Positions 7,956 through 15,587 of a DNA stretch of 64,000 bases are shown here, piece after piece (position 1 is the stretch's first letter; each line of letters begins with the position of its first letter). Both the position numbers and the translations under genes were made by a program. The notes beneath the pieces are model-generated. The model was not told the DNA's origin and searched no databases. It worked only from the letters and a program-made list of their open reading frames with translations. The stretch is from assembly GCA_029266455.1 (NCBI GenBank), contig JAQSWV010000014.1, positions 26,306 through 90,305 on the forward strand, given 5' to 3'. Source of the DNA: Nocardioidaceae bacterium. Its GTDB lineage: Bacteria; Actinomycetota; Actinomycetes; Propionibacteriales; Nocardioidaceae.

Positions 7956-8714
7956 GTGCCGCCGCGGACCCAGACATCACTCGTGACCGGTGCCACAGCG
8001 GGGATCGGGCTGGCGTTCTCGCGGGCGCTGGCTGCGCGGGGCGACGACCTCGTCCTCGTCGCCCGTGACGAGGACCGCCTGGACCGCGTCGCCGAGGAGC
8101 TGCTGTCCGCGTACGGCGGTGAGGTGCGGGTCGTGCCGGCCGACCTCGCGACCGACGACGGGACCGAGCGGGTGGCCGAGATGCTGCGCGAGGAGGCGAT
8201 CGACCTGCTGGTCAACAACGCCGGCCACGGGACCCGCACCTCGTTCCTGGCCACACCGGTGGCCGACGAGGACGTCTCGCTCGACCTGATGGTGCGCGCT
8301 CCGATGCGGCTGTGCCATGCCGCGCTGCCCGGCATGCTCGACCGCAGGCGCGGCGCGGTGCTCAACGTGGCCAGCGTTGCGGCGTTCGTGCCGCGCGGGA
8401 CCTACGGGGCGCACAAGGCGTGGCTGGTCAGCTTCACCCGCTGGCTTTCCGTCAGGCACCGCCGGCGGGGCGTGCGGGCCATGGTGCTGTGCCCGGGCCT
8501 CGTGCGGACCGAGTTCCACCAACGGATGCAGGTCGACGTGAGCAGCGTGCCCCGCTGGATGTGGCTCGACGCCGACCGGGTGGTGCGAGACGCCCTGACC
8601 GACCTCAGCCGCGGGGTCATCGTCTCGGTGCCGTCCCGCCGCTACCAGGTGCTGACCCGGCTGGCTCGCCTCACCCCACCCTCCGCCGCCGAGCGGTTCA
8701 GCCGACGTGGCTGA
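7956..8714 (+). CDS. Short-chain dehydrogenase/reductase
   Basis: 252 residues, classical SDR: dinucleotide loop TGATAGIG near residues 11-18, DLA after strand 3, NNAGHGT, catalytic Ser in NVASVAAF, and YGAHK as the Tyr-x-x-x-Lys pair. The family (also called DltE/YqjQ-like) reduces carbonyls or oxidises alcohols with NAD(P); the substrate cannot be read from sequence. The C-terminus PSRRYQVLTRLARL is basic and may associate with the membrane. GTG start at 7956, divergent from parA across 41 bp. Its 3' end runs directly into the left array of repeats. Confidence 0.88.
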   Translation: MPPRTQTSLVTGATAGIGLAFSRALAARGDDLVLVARDEDRLDRVAEELLSAYGGEVRVVPADLATDDGTERVAEMLREEAIDLLVNNAGHGTRTSFLATPVADEDVSLDLMVRAPMRLCHAALPGMLDRRRGAVLNVASVAAFVPRGTYGAHKAWLVSFTRWLSVRHRRRGVRAMVLCPGLVRTEFHQRMQVDVSSVPRWMWLDADRVVRDALTDLSRGVIVSVPSRRYQVLTRLARLTPPSAAERFSRRG

Positions 8715-8726
8715 GGCGCCCCCCAG

Positions 8727-8877
8727 GCGACGATCCGCGAGTTGTGCAGGACCTCCCGCCCCTCCCAAGCGACGATCCGCGAGTTGTGCAGGACCTCCCG
8801 CCCCTCCCAAGCGACGATCCGCGAGTTGTGCAGGACTTCCCGCCCCTCCCCAAGCGACGATCCGCGAGTCGTGCAGG
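8727..8877. repeat. Left array: four 42-43-bp tandem units with a 20-bp core
   Basis: The core CGATCCGCGAGTTGTGCAGG occurs at 8731-8750, 8773-8792, 8815-8834 and, with one change (GTC for GTT), at 8858-8877. Spacers are C-rich (ACCTCCCGCCCCTCCCAAG) and nearly identical, giving a period of 42, 42 and 43 bp. The array starts 12 bp after the SDR stop and ends about 125 bp before the PHP gene. The same core occurs in reverse orientation in a second array after the PHP gene. Identical spacers and no cas genes exclude CRISPR. Confidence 0.95.
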
Positions 8878-8888
8878 AGCTCCCGATC

Positions 8889-8953
8889 GCACAAGTCGCG
8901 GACCAGCGCGTACGGGCGGCGGGAGGACCACGTTTACAGGTCGCGGACCAACC
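8889..8953. repeat. Two diverged inverted copies of the repeat core
   Basis: GCACAAGTCGCGGACC (8889 onward) and ACAGGTCGCGGACCA (8936 onward) resemble the reverse complement of the array core (GCACAACTCGCGGATC) with a few substitutions, and resemble each other, 45 bp apart. They lie between the left array and the PHP gene, which otherwise has no recognisable promoter elements upstream. I read them as decayed copies in the opposite orientation; chance similarity of GC-rich DNA is not excluded. Confidence 0.5.
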
Positions 8954-9002
8954 CGGATGTGGGGCGCGGAGGCAACGCAGCGCCGTCGCTTACCCTCTGC
9001 GG

Positions 9003-9911
9003 GTGCGTGCCGACCTGCACACCCACTCGCAACGCTCCGACGGGACGGACAGTCCGGCCGGCGTGATGCAGGCTGCCGCCGCCGCGGGTCTGGACGTCGT
9101 CGCGCTCACCGATCACGACAGCGCGGCCGGCTGGGCAGAGGCGGCCGATGCCGCCCGGGTGGCAGGTATCGGTTTCCTTCCCGGCATGGAGATCTCCTGT
9201 GTCCTCGAAGGCCGGGCGGTCCACCTGCTGGCCTACGGCGTCGATCCGGAGCACGCGGGACTGCATGACGAGTTGTCGGCGGTGTTGGCAGGACGCACAT
9301 CAAGGCTCCCCGCCATCCTTAGCCAGCTGAGCAGCCTGGGCATCAGCGTCAGCGAAGAGGACATTCGCGCCGTGAGTGGCCACGCGACTGCGGTGGGCAG
9401 GCCCCACGTGGCCGACGCCCTTGTCGCGTCAGGGCATGTCGCTGACCGTACCGAGGCGTTCGACCGCTATCTGTCGCCCGGCCGGCCGGCGTACGTCAAC
9501 CGCCGATCCGCGCCGCTCCGCACAATGCTCGGTCTGGTCGCCTCGGCCGGCGGGGTCAGCGTCGTGGCCCACCCGTGGGCGCGGGCAAGCCGACGCGTGC
9601 TCACCCCGGACACGGTGGCGTCGCTGGTCGCTGACGGACTGACCGGTCTCGAGGCCTGGCACCAGGACCACTCCGCCGAGGACGCAGCCCAGCTGGCGAT
9701 GCTGGCAGGCGATCTCAACCTGGTCGCGACCGGCGCGAGCGACTACCACGGCACCGGCAAGGTGAATCACGAACTGGGCTGCCACACCACGCCACCGGCG
9801 CAGTTTGAGCAACTGCTCGAGCGGATGGTGGTCGCCGGCGACGCGGCACGGCAGCGTGACCCGTCGGTGCGACCCACCCCGTGGTGCCGACCCGCGCCCG
9901 GACCGCGCTGA
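9003..9911 (+). CDS. PHP-domain phosphoesterase (RNase AM/YciV-like)
   Basis: 302-residue metal-dependent phosphoesterase. PHP ligands appear in order: ADLHTHS (His-x-His, residues 3-9), TDHDSAAG, GMEISC, a His in VVAHPWA, and GASDYHG near the end. The layout matches the YciV/RNase AM family, which hydrolyses 3',5'-bisphosphonucleotides and trims RNA 5' ends, rather than a polymerase PHP domain. The insert between the second and third clusters (about residues 90-180) is the usual helical one. GTG start at 9003 puts the first metal motif at the N-terminus, as in the family; a longer reading frame upstream is only translated repeats. It is bracketed by oppositely oriented repeat arrays. Confidence 0.9.
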   Translation: MRADLHTHSQRSDGTDSPAGVMQAAAAAGLDVVALTDHDSAAGWAEAADAARVAGIGFLPGMEISCVLEGRAVHLLAYGVDPEHAGLHDELSAVLAGRTSRLPAILSQLSSLGISVSEEDIRAVSGHATAVGRPHVADALVASGHVADRTEAFDRYLSPGRPAYVNRRSAPLRTMLGLVASAGGVSVVAHPWARASRRVLTPDTVASLVADGLTGLEAWHQDHSAEDAAQLAMLAGDLNLVATGASDYHGTGKVNHELGCHTTPPAQFEQLLERMVVAGDAARQRDPSVRPTPWCRPAPGPR

Positions 9912-9958
9912 AGGTGAGATTCGGCTGACGGCCAACTGCGACTTTCACCGCTAGTACC

Positions 9959-10132
9959 CCTGCACAACTCGCGGATCGCCACCCTCGGGGGGAGAGCGAG
10001 GCGCAGCACCCCTGCACAACTCGCGGATCGTCACGTTTCGGGAGGGGGAGGGCGCAGCACCCTGCACAACCCGCGGATCGTCACGTTTCGGGAGGGGGAG
10101 GGCGCAGCACCCCCTGCGCAACTCGCGGATCG
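9959..10132. repeat. Right array: four 50-52-bp units, core inverted relative to the left array
   Basis: CCTGCACAACTCGCGGATCG, the exact reverse complement of the left-array core, lies at 9959-9978 and 10011-10030, with single substitutions at 10061-10080 and 10113-10132. Spacers differ in sequence from the left array but share its plan in the same reading direction: TCAC or TCGC, then a G-rich run (GGGAGGGGGAGGG here), then GCAGCACC. Units are 52, 50 and 52 bp. The final copy abuts and supplies the stop codon of the zinc-ribbon protein gene on the opposite strand. The G-runs could fold into G-quadruplexes. Confidence 0.95.
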
Positions 10133-10774
10133 TCACCCAGGCGCGGGGTGCAGCCGTGGGGAGAGGCCGGTCAGCGGGAGCAGCTCGAGCTCGCCGACCA
10201 GCCGCCGCAGGTCGACGACGGTCGGGGCCTCCATCAGCACCGCGGCAGCGGCCAGCGGTGGCCAGGCGACCAGCCAGAACCAGCATCCACCTGCCTCGCC
10301 GACGCACACCTGCCGGTCGTCGCCGGAGTCGACGAACCACAACGGCGTGGGGTGTCCACCGACGGTGATCCGGGCATCCGCCGGCCGGGCGACCACGACC
10401 GGTCCCGGGTCAGGCGAGACGAGCCCGGCGTAGTGGGCGCCGAGGCCGACGCCCGGCTCCTCCGCGACCAGCACGAGGTCACCCGGACCACCGAGCGGGT
10501 CGGTGCCGGACAGTGCCAGCACGGTGCCGACGGTCGTCTGCTCCACCGCTCTGCCCACCCCCGCTACTGACCACACTTCCGGCAGGGGCCACGGCAGCCA
10601 GGTCGGTGCGCCGGTAGCGGCGACATGCCTCAGCAGGGCGTGCACCGACGGGTCGCTGAACCCGTACAGACCGGGTACGTGCCCGTGCTGCCCGCATACC
10701 CAGCCTTCCCCGGTCTCAAGGTCCGGCGCCAGCGCTGCCCCGCAGCGCGGGCACCACACGGACTCAGGCGGCAT
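10133..10774 (-). CDS. Zinc-ribbon protein (DUF6758-like), unknown function
   Basis: 213 residues. It begins MPPESVWCPRCGAALAPD with a second half GEGWVCGQHG, a CxxC...CxxH-type zinc ribbon in the first 40 residues. The rest is an alpha/beta domain with no motif I can name (WLPWPLPEVWSVAGVG, VGEAGGCWFWLVAWPP). It matches actinobacterial proteins annotated DUF6758, from memory. The ATG at 10774 is used because it just precedes the ribbon; the gene is divergent from a Nudix gene across 36 bp. The TGA stop lies in the repeat sequence CGTCAC that follows the last core of the right array. Confidence 0.75.
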   Translation of the reverse strand: MPPESVWCPRCGAALAPDLETGEGWVCGQHGHVPGLYGFSDPSVHALLRHVAATGAPTWLPWPLPEVWSVAGVGRAVEQTTVGTVLALSGTDPLGGPGDLVLVAEEPGVGLGAHYAGLVSPDPGPVVVARPADARITVGGHPTPLWFVDSGDDRQVCVGEAGGCWFWLVAWPPLAAAAVLMEAPTVVDLRRLVGELELLPLTGLSPRLHPAPG

Positions 10775-10810
10775 GCACAGACGGTGACCGACCGCCTGTG
10801 ACCCGTCAAG

Positions 10811-11251
10811 ATGGGACGCATGCGCACCCGTCCGCCCGCGAGCGCGGCCGCCCGACCGCGGGTGCGCTGTGTGGGCGCGGTGGTGCGTGACGAGTCCGGC
10901 CGGCTGCTGCTGGTCCTGCGTGGACGGGAGCCGGCGGTCGGCACCTGGTCGCTGCCCGGCGGGCGGGTGGAGGTGGGTGAGACCGACGCGGAGGCGCTGC
11001 GCCGGGAGCTGGCTGAGGAGACCGGTCTGGACGTGGTGCCAGGCGCCGAGGTGGGCACGGTCCTGCGCGACGGTGGCGGCGGGGTGACGTACGAGATCCA
11101 CGACTACGCGTGCGACGTGGCCGCCGGGTCCCTCGTGGCTGGTGACGACGCCGCGGAGGCGCGGTGGGTCGCCGCGGCGGACGTCCGCCTGCTGCCGTGC
11201 GCCCCCGGCCTCGTCGAGACCCTCACGAGCTGGGGCGTCCTCGGCGAGTGA
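10811..11251 (+). CDS. Nudix hydrolase
   Basis: 146 residues. The Nudix box is complete: GGRVEVGETDAEALRRELAE plus ETGLDV, matching GX5EX7REUXEEXGU at about residues 50-72, with Glu ligands for magnesium. The preceding WSLPGG and following strand pattern fit an ADP-ribose or nucleotide pyrophosphatase; substrate is not predictable. The ATG at 10811 is used; the ATG at 10820 (MRTRPP) is equally plausible since no ribosome site discriminates. Its 3' end is 6 bp from the stop of the convergent phosphatase gene. Confidence 0.9.
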   Translation: MGRMRTRPPASAAARPRVRCVGAVVRDESGRLLLVLRGREPAVGTWSLPGGRVEVGETDAEALRRELAEETGLDVVPGAEVGTVLRDGGGGVTYEIHDYACDVAAGSLVAGDDAAEARWVAAADVRLLPCAPGLVETLTSWGVLGE

Positions 11252-11257
11252 GCGTCG

Positions 11258-11833
11258 TCAGCCGTTCCAGCGCACCAGCACGGGCGAGCCACGGTCGTCA
11301 CCCAGCACGCAGACGGTGCCGGTGTCGAGCAGCAGGTGCCGGCCGAAGTCATACCGTTCGTCCACCCAGCGGGCGGCCAGCACCCGCAGCAGGTGTCCGT
11401 GCGCGACGAGCAGCGAGCGTCCGCCGCGCTCGCGGCACCGGGCGATGACGCGGTCGCAGCGGGCGGCGACCTCGGCGCCGGACTCCCCGCCGGGAGAAGG
11501 GTGGGTCCAGACGGTCCAGTCGGGCACCGTCTCGCGGATCTGCGGCGTGCTCACCCCCTCGTACTCGCCGTAGCGCCACTCGTGCAGGTCGGCGTCGACC
11601 TCGTCGACCTTCAGCCCGGCCAGCTCGGCGGTGCGCTGCGCGCGCTCCAGCGGGCTGCTGACGACCCGGTCCAAGGACGCACCGGACAGCCGATCGCGGA
11701 GCAGGCGGGCCTGCTCCTCGCCCTTGGGCGTGAGCGGCAGGTCGGTGACGCCGGTGTGCCTGCCGTCGCGGCTCCACTCGGTCTCACCATGCCGCACCAG
11801 CCACACCTCGGCCGCGGTCTCCTCGACGGGCAT
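11258..11833 (-). CDS. Histidine phosphatase family protein
   Basis: 191-residue phosphoglycerate-mutase-fold phosphatase. LVRHGETEW (residues 12-20) holds the phosphoacceptor His, SSPLERAQRTAEL the second Arg, the Glu is in HEWRYGEYEG, and VAHGHLLRVLAARW the second catalytic His. Members include acid phosphatases and the mycobacterial Rv3214, which I recall in the same neighbourhood. It is a cytosolic monomer-type domain without signal peptide. ATG start at 11833; about 160 bp of featureless sequence separates it from the next gene upstream. Confidence 0.92.
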   Translation of the reverse strand: MPVEETAAEVWLVRHGETEWSRDGRHTGVTDLPLTPKGEEQARLLRDRLSGASLDRVVSSPLERAQRTAELAGLKVDEVDADLHEWRYGEYEGVSTPQIRETVPDWTVWTHPSPGGESGAEVAARCDRVIARCRERGGRSLLVAHGHLLRVLAARWVDERYDFGRHLLLDTGTVCVLGDDRGSPVLVRWNG

Positions 11834-11997
11834 CCGCGCTCAGCTCCCGACCGGCTCGGGACGTGGGCGGTGCCGGTGGCCGGCACCGCTCTCACACTGG
11901 TCGTACGTGGAGCCGAGCTGCATGCTGGGTCCTTCCGAGTGCCGTGCGGGCGGTCGAGCGGGGCCGTCGGTGGTGCTGGCGAGGGGTTGCAGGTGGG

Positions 11998-12987
11998 CTA
12001 ACGCTCCCACGTCACCGGCAGCCCGTGGGCAGCGGCCGTGCCGAGGATGCGAGCCGGACCGGTGGACTGGTGCGACCACTGCTCGTCGACCACGAGGAAC
12101 TCATGGTCGGCGCCGGGCGCCCGCCTGGTCGGCTCGAGGTAGACATGGGCGAACGGGCTGTCCGGGCTGCTCTGCCCGGCCAGCCGCCGCACGTGGTCGC
12201 GCAGCACCGCCTGCTCCGCCGGGTCGACGTACTGCCACATCACCGAGTGCCACAGCACCGTGCAGTGACCAGGTTCCAGGCGCAGGTCGGCGACGAACTC
12301 GCCGGCAGGCTGACGGCGGACCTCGGCCGGGACACGGGCGGCGACGTCGAGGGCGCACCGCAGCCGCTCGAGCCGGTCTGACTGGTCGGCCCACACGTAC
12401 GCGCTCAGCAGGATCCGGCCGGACGGAGTCGTCGGGTCGATGGGCGCCGGGTCGCACCCGGTGCGCTCGACCAGGTGCAACCGTCGGTCGGTCGGAGTCG
12501 AGACGCCCGCCCACGCGGCGGCGAGCCTGACCGGGCTGTCCGGAGGACCCCACGCGCCTCCGGCACCGGAGTACCGGTAGTGGTCCGCTCGCAGGTTGAG
12601 CCCGGCGCTGGCACCGAGCTCGAACAGGCGGACCGGCAGCTCCGCTCCAGGCACGCGCAGCAGGGCTCCGACGAGCGCGGCCGCCCGGCCGACCTCGTTG
12701 GTCTGCGGCGGCCGGGCCAGTCCGGAGACCACGTCGTCCGACCGCTCGTCCAGCAGGTCCTCCAGCAGCGGCCAGGCGGCGTCGAGGTCGAAGTGGCCAC
12801 CCGTGCTGGGGTAGTACCGCGCCAGCGGCTCCGCCCGGCGCTCCAGCACCAGCCGGTGCACGGTTCCCAACAGGCGCAGGGCGACAGCCGACGGGCCGGG
12901 TGCGTCCTCGTGCCCGGCGACCACCCGGTCGAGCGGCCCACCCGTACCCAGCTCGGCCGTCATCCGCCACAGCAGCGCTTCGTACAT
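11998..12987 (-). CDS. DUF2332 family protein
   Basis: 329 residues, matching DUF2332 in length and in the central LFELGASAGLNLRADHYRY and C-terminal TVLWHSVMWQYVDPAEQAVLRDHV. ELGASAGLNL looks like a degenerate SAM-binding loop and the flanking order is methyltransferase-like, so an SAM-dependent enzyme is conceivable, but none is established. ATG at 12987 lies 7 bp after the stop of the stress-protein gene, so the two are probably cotranscribed; an internal ATG (MTAELGTGG) eight codons in is an alternative start. Confidence 0.82.
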   Translation of the reverse strand: MYEALLWRMTAELGTGGPLDRVVAGHEDAPGPSAVALRLLGTVHRLVLERRAEPLARYYPSTGGHFDLDAAWPLLEDLLDERSDDVVSGLARPPQTNEVGRAAALVGALLRVPGAELPVRLFELGASAGLNLRADHYRYSGAGGAWGPPDSPVRLAAAWAGVSTPTDRRLHLVERTGCDPAPIDPTTPSGRILLSAYVWADQSDRLERLRCALDVAARVPAEVRRQPAGEFVADLRLEPGHCTVLWHSVMWQYVDPAEQAVLRDHVRRLAGQSSPDSPFAHVYLEPTRRAPGADHEFLVVDEQWSHQSTGPARILGTAAAHGLPVTWER

Positions 12988-12994
12988 CGGCGAG

Positions 12995-13474
12995 TCAGCG
13001 CGGCATCGACAGCCGCGCCAGCACCGCGCGCGCGTCCTCCGCGTGCTGGTACTTGCACAGCACGTCGTACGTGGTCGCGACCACGGAGCTCTGCGAGGTG
13101 AAGTCTCGCTTGCCGCCGGTCAGGGCGTAACCGATGATCCCGAAGACGGCGCCGAACACGGCACCGGCGATGGTGGTGAGCAGGAGCAGCAGGAACCCGT
13201 CGGCCTCCGCCGTGGAGAAGATCATCAGGATCACGCCGATGAACAGCCCCCACCATGCCCCGCCTGCCGCACCCGTGGCCGCGGCCCGTCCCTGGGTCAG
13301 GCGCCCGGTGACCCGCTCCACCATGCGCAGCCCGTTGCCGACGATCGTGACGTTCTCCACGGGGAACTGCTCGTCGGCCAGGAAGTCGACGGCGCGTTGC
13401 GCCTGCTCGTAGGTCTCGTAGGTGCCGACCGGCACACCGGTCGGCGGCGTCGGCAACTTGGGTGGGGTGGCCAT
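12995..13474 (-). CDS. General stress protein (YflT-like fold), membrane-associated
   Basis: 159 residues. The N-terminal domain, VGTYETYEQAQRAVDFLADE and then VTIVGNGLRMVERVTGR, is the heat-induced/general stress protein 17M type. Two hydrophobic stretches follow (AGGAWWGLFIGVILMIF and FLLLLLTTIAGAVFGAVFGI), glycine-rich and separated by a short acidic loop, then a second alpha/beta stretch ending VVATTYDVLCKYQHAEDARAVLA. It is likely a membrane-associated stress protein; the biochemical role is unknown. ATG at 13474 is used. The upstream 197 bp to the divergent methyltransferase gene show no motif I can name. Confidence 0.85.
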   Translation of the reverse strand: MATPPKLPTPPTGVPVGTYETYEQAQRAVDFLADEQFPVENVTIVGNGLRMVERVTGRLTQGRAAATGAAGGAWWGLFIGVILMIFSTAEADGFLLLLLTTIAGAVFGAVFGIIGYALTGGKRDFTSQSSVVATTYDVLCKYQHAEDARAVLARLSMPR

Positions 13475-13670
13475 GGGAGCTCCTCGTCCGCTACGTCGGC
13501 ATCGACTTCGACATCGTCACCGGCACCCATTCTCCCACTGGCGTCGGGACGTCGGCGTGGCGCCAGGGCGGCGGTCGAACGGCGTCCACTATCGTCGCCG
13601 ACCAGACCGGGGGCCGCCCGTTGAGGCAGATCCAAGGCATCGCCACGAGGACATCGAGGGACGGGTCAGC

Positions 13671-14546
13671 ATGCAGAACGGCAGCCAGTCAGAGGCATCC
13701 GACGGCGGGAGCGACGGGGACACCAAGCGGCGGCCGCGGCTCCGGCAGCGGCGGCGCCGCGCCAGCGGCTGGTTCGACAGCCACCCGCGCTTCCTCGAGA
13801 CCAGTCACACCGCCATCAATCCTGGTCGGCTGAACATGCGCTACCAGGCTCTGATCGCGGACAACGCCGACATCCTCGCGGGGGCACGGGTGCTCGACAT
13901 CGCGAGCCATGACGGGCGATGGGCGCTCGCGGCGCTCGAGGCGGGGGCGGCACACGTGACCAGCATCGAGGCTCGGCCCGATCTGGTCGACAATGCGCAC
14001 GAGACGTTCGCCCACTACGGCGCCGACCCGAGCCGGTACACGATGATCGCCGGCGACGTCTTCGCCGTCCTGAAGGAGCAGCGGTTCGACGTCGACGTGA
14101 TCCAGTGCTTCGGCTTCCTGTACCACACGCTGCGGTACCCCGAGCTGTTCTCGGCGCTGCGCAAGCTCGAGCCGCGCCACCTGGTGGTGGACACGCGGGT
14201 GCACCGCGCCTCTGCCTCGCTCATCAGGGTGTACGTCAACGAGACCACCGTGCAGAGCAACGCCGCGTTCGACGACTACACGGAGGGCACCAAGACGCTG
14301 GTGGGGTCGCCGTCGCCGAAGGCACTGCGCCGGATGCTGGGCGTCTTCGGCTTCACGGTCGAGCGCGAGTACGACTGGGAGGCGGCGAGCCGTGACGCAG
14401 GGGCCGCCGTCGGCACCTACGAGCGCGGCGAGCGGATCACCTGGCGGTGCTCGTGGGACGTTCCCCGTCGCTCGAAGCAGTACACCGACCATGACCCCGA
14501 CGGGGACGCCGACGCCGACGCCGACGCCGAGGCCGAAGGGGACTAG
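13671..14546 (+). CDS. Class I SAM-dependent methyltransferase
   Basis: 291 residues. After a basic, Ser/Asp-rich N-terminal 30 residues (RRPRLRQRRRRAS) comes a Rossmann methyltransferase: VLDIASHDGRWALAALEAGA is motif I (D-I-x-S-x-D-G), VTSIEARPDLVDNA is motif II, and DVIQCFGFLYHT is the motif IV region. The substrate is unknown. The C-terminus is a run of Asp-Ala encoded by five hexamers (14505-14534) and is probably disordered. ATG at 13671 follows GAGGGACGGGTCAGC. It stands alone, convergent with the lyase gene 11 bp away. Confidence 0.88.
   Translation: MQNGSQSEASDGGSDGDTKRRPRLRQRRRRASGWFDSHPRFLETSHTAINPGRLNMRYQALIADNADILAGARVLDIASHDGRWALAALEAGAAHVTSIEARPDLVDNAHETFAHYGADPSRYTMIAGDVFAVLKEQRFDVDVIQCFGFLYHTLRYPELFSALRKLEPRHLVVDTRVHRASASLIRVYVNETTVQSNAAFDDYTEGTKTLVGSPSPKALRRMLGVFGFTVEREYDWEAASRDAGAAVGTYERGERITWRCSWDVPRRSKQYTDHDPDGDADADADAEAEGD
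14505..14534. repeat. In-frame GACGCC hexamer run
   Basis: Four exact GACGCC units plus GAGGCC encode an Asp-Ala tail at the end of the methyltransferase. Slippage in such a run changes tail length by two residues without shifting frame, so length may vary between strains. Confidence 0.9.
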
Positions 14547-14557
14547 ACCTCCCCGGC

Positions 14558-15511
14558 TCACCCGCCGTGCGGTTCCCAGACGTCCGCACGCGTCATCCCT
14601 GCCGCCCGACCCTTGGCCACCACGACGAGCGCCATCTTGCGGCTGGCCTCGTCGATCATCTCGTCGCCGAGCATCACCGACCCTTTCCGGCCGCCGGCCT
14701 CAGAGGTGTGGTACTCGTACGCGTCGAGGATGTTCTCGGCGTGGTCGTAGTCTCCCTGGCTCGGCGAGTAGACCTCGTTGGCGGCGGCGACCTGGTCGGG
14801 GTGCAGGACCCACTTGCCGTCGAACCCGAGCGCCGCCGACCGGCCCGCCACCCGGCGGAAGGACTCGACGTCGCGAACCTGCAGGTACGGCCCGTCGATG
14901 GCCTGCCGACCGGACGAGCGAGCGGCCATCAGGATGCGCATCAGGATGTAGTGGTAGGCGTCGCCGACGTCATAGCCCGGTGGCTGCTCCCCCACGACCA
15001 GCGACTTCATGTTGATGCTGGCCATGAAGTCGGCGGGACCGAAGATCAGCGACTCCAGGCGGGGGCTCGCGGTGGCGATGGCATCGATATTGGTCAGGCC
15101 GAGCGCGTCCTCGATCTGCGCCTCGATGCCCAGCCGGCCGACCTCGAGACCGCTCGCCTTCTCGACCTGGGACAGCAACAGGTCGAGCGCCACGACGTGG
15201 TCTGCCGACTGGACCTTCGGCAGCATCACGCAGTCGAGGTCGGCGCCGGCTTTCCCCACCACCTCGGCGACGTCCTGGTAGGTCCACTGCGTCGTCCAGT
15301 CGTTGACCCTGACGACCCTGACAGTGTCGCCCCAGCCGCCCTCGGTCAGCGCGTCCACGACGTTGCGGCGGGCATCGGCCTTGGCCAGCGGGGCGACTGC
15401 GTCCTCGAGGTCGAGGAAGACCTGGTCAGCGTCGAGGCCCCTGGCCTTCTCGAGGAACCGCGGGTTGGACCCGGGCACGGCCAGACAGGAGCGGCGGGAG
15501 CGCAGCGGCAT
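14558..15511 (-). CDS. HpcH/HpaI-type CoA-ester lyase (malyl/citramalyl-CoA lyase-like)
   Basis: 317 residues of the citrate-lyase-beta (CitE/Mcl) TIM-barrel family. It begins RRSCLAVPGSNPRFLEKA, contains DQVFLDLEDAVAP (metal/CoA region) and RVNDWTTQW, has the metal-binding Glu in LGIEAQIEDALG, Asp in FGPADF, and ends with the GKWVLHPDQV substrate loop. These enzymes reversibly cleave malyl-, beta-methylmalyl- or citramalyl-CoA into acetyl- or propionyl-CoA plus glyoxylate or pyruvate. Length and motifs fit the malyl-CoA lyase branch better than CitE of citrate lyase, and no cit genes are nearby. ATG at 15511 matches the family start (PLRSRRSCLAVPG). Confidence 0.88.
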   Translation of the reverse strand: MPLRSRRSCLAVPGSNPRFLEKARGLDADQVFLDLEDAVAPLAKADARRNVVDALTEGGWGDTVRVVRVNDWTTQWTYQDVAEVVGKAGADLDCVMLPKVQSADHVVALDLLLSQVEKASGLEVGRLGIEAQIEDALGLTNIDAIATASPRLESLIFGPADFMASINMKSLVVGEQPPGYDVGDAYHYILMRILMAARSSGRQAIDGPYLQVRDVESFRRVAGRSAALGFDGKWVLHPDQVAAANEVYSPSQGDYDHAENILDAYEYHTSEAGGRKGSVMLGDEMIDEASRKMALVVVAKGRAAGMTRADVWEPHGG

Positions 15512-15587
15512 GCGCGGCACCCTAGTGGGGCGGCCGCGCGACCCGTCCAGCATGCGCAGCGGAGCCGGCGTCCTCGGCGTGCCTCGG

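Noticed and set aside
8742..9002. N-terminal extension of the PHP protein
   Set aside because: It is only the translated repeat array (repeating Arg-Glu-Leu-Cys-Arg-Thr peptides); PHP motif I starts at residue 4 from GTG 9003.
8727..10132. CRISPR arrays
   Set aside because: Spacers are almost identical to each other within each array, the unit has no partial palindrome typical of CRISPR, and no cas gene is near.
14505..14534. Mobile or phage-related repeat at the methyltransferase end
   Set aside because: It is a simple in-frame hexamer run encoding Asp-Ala, explained by slippage.
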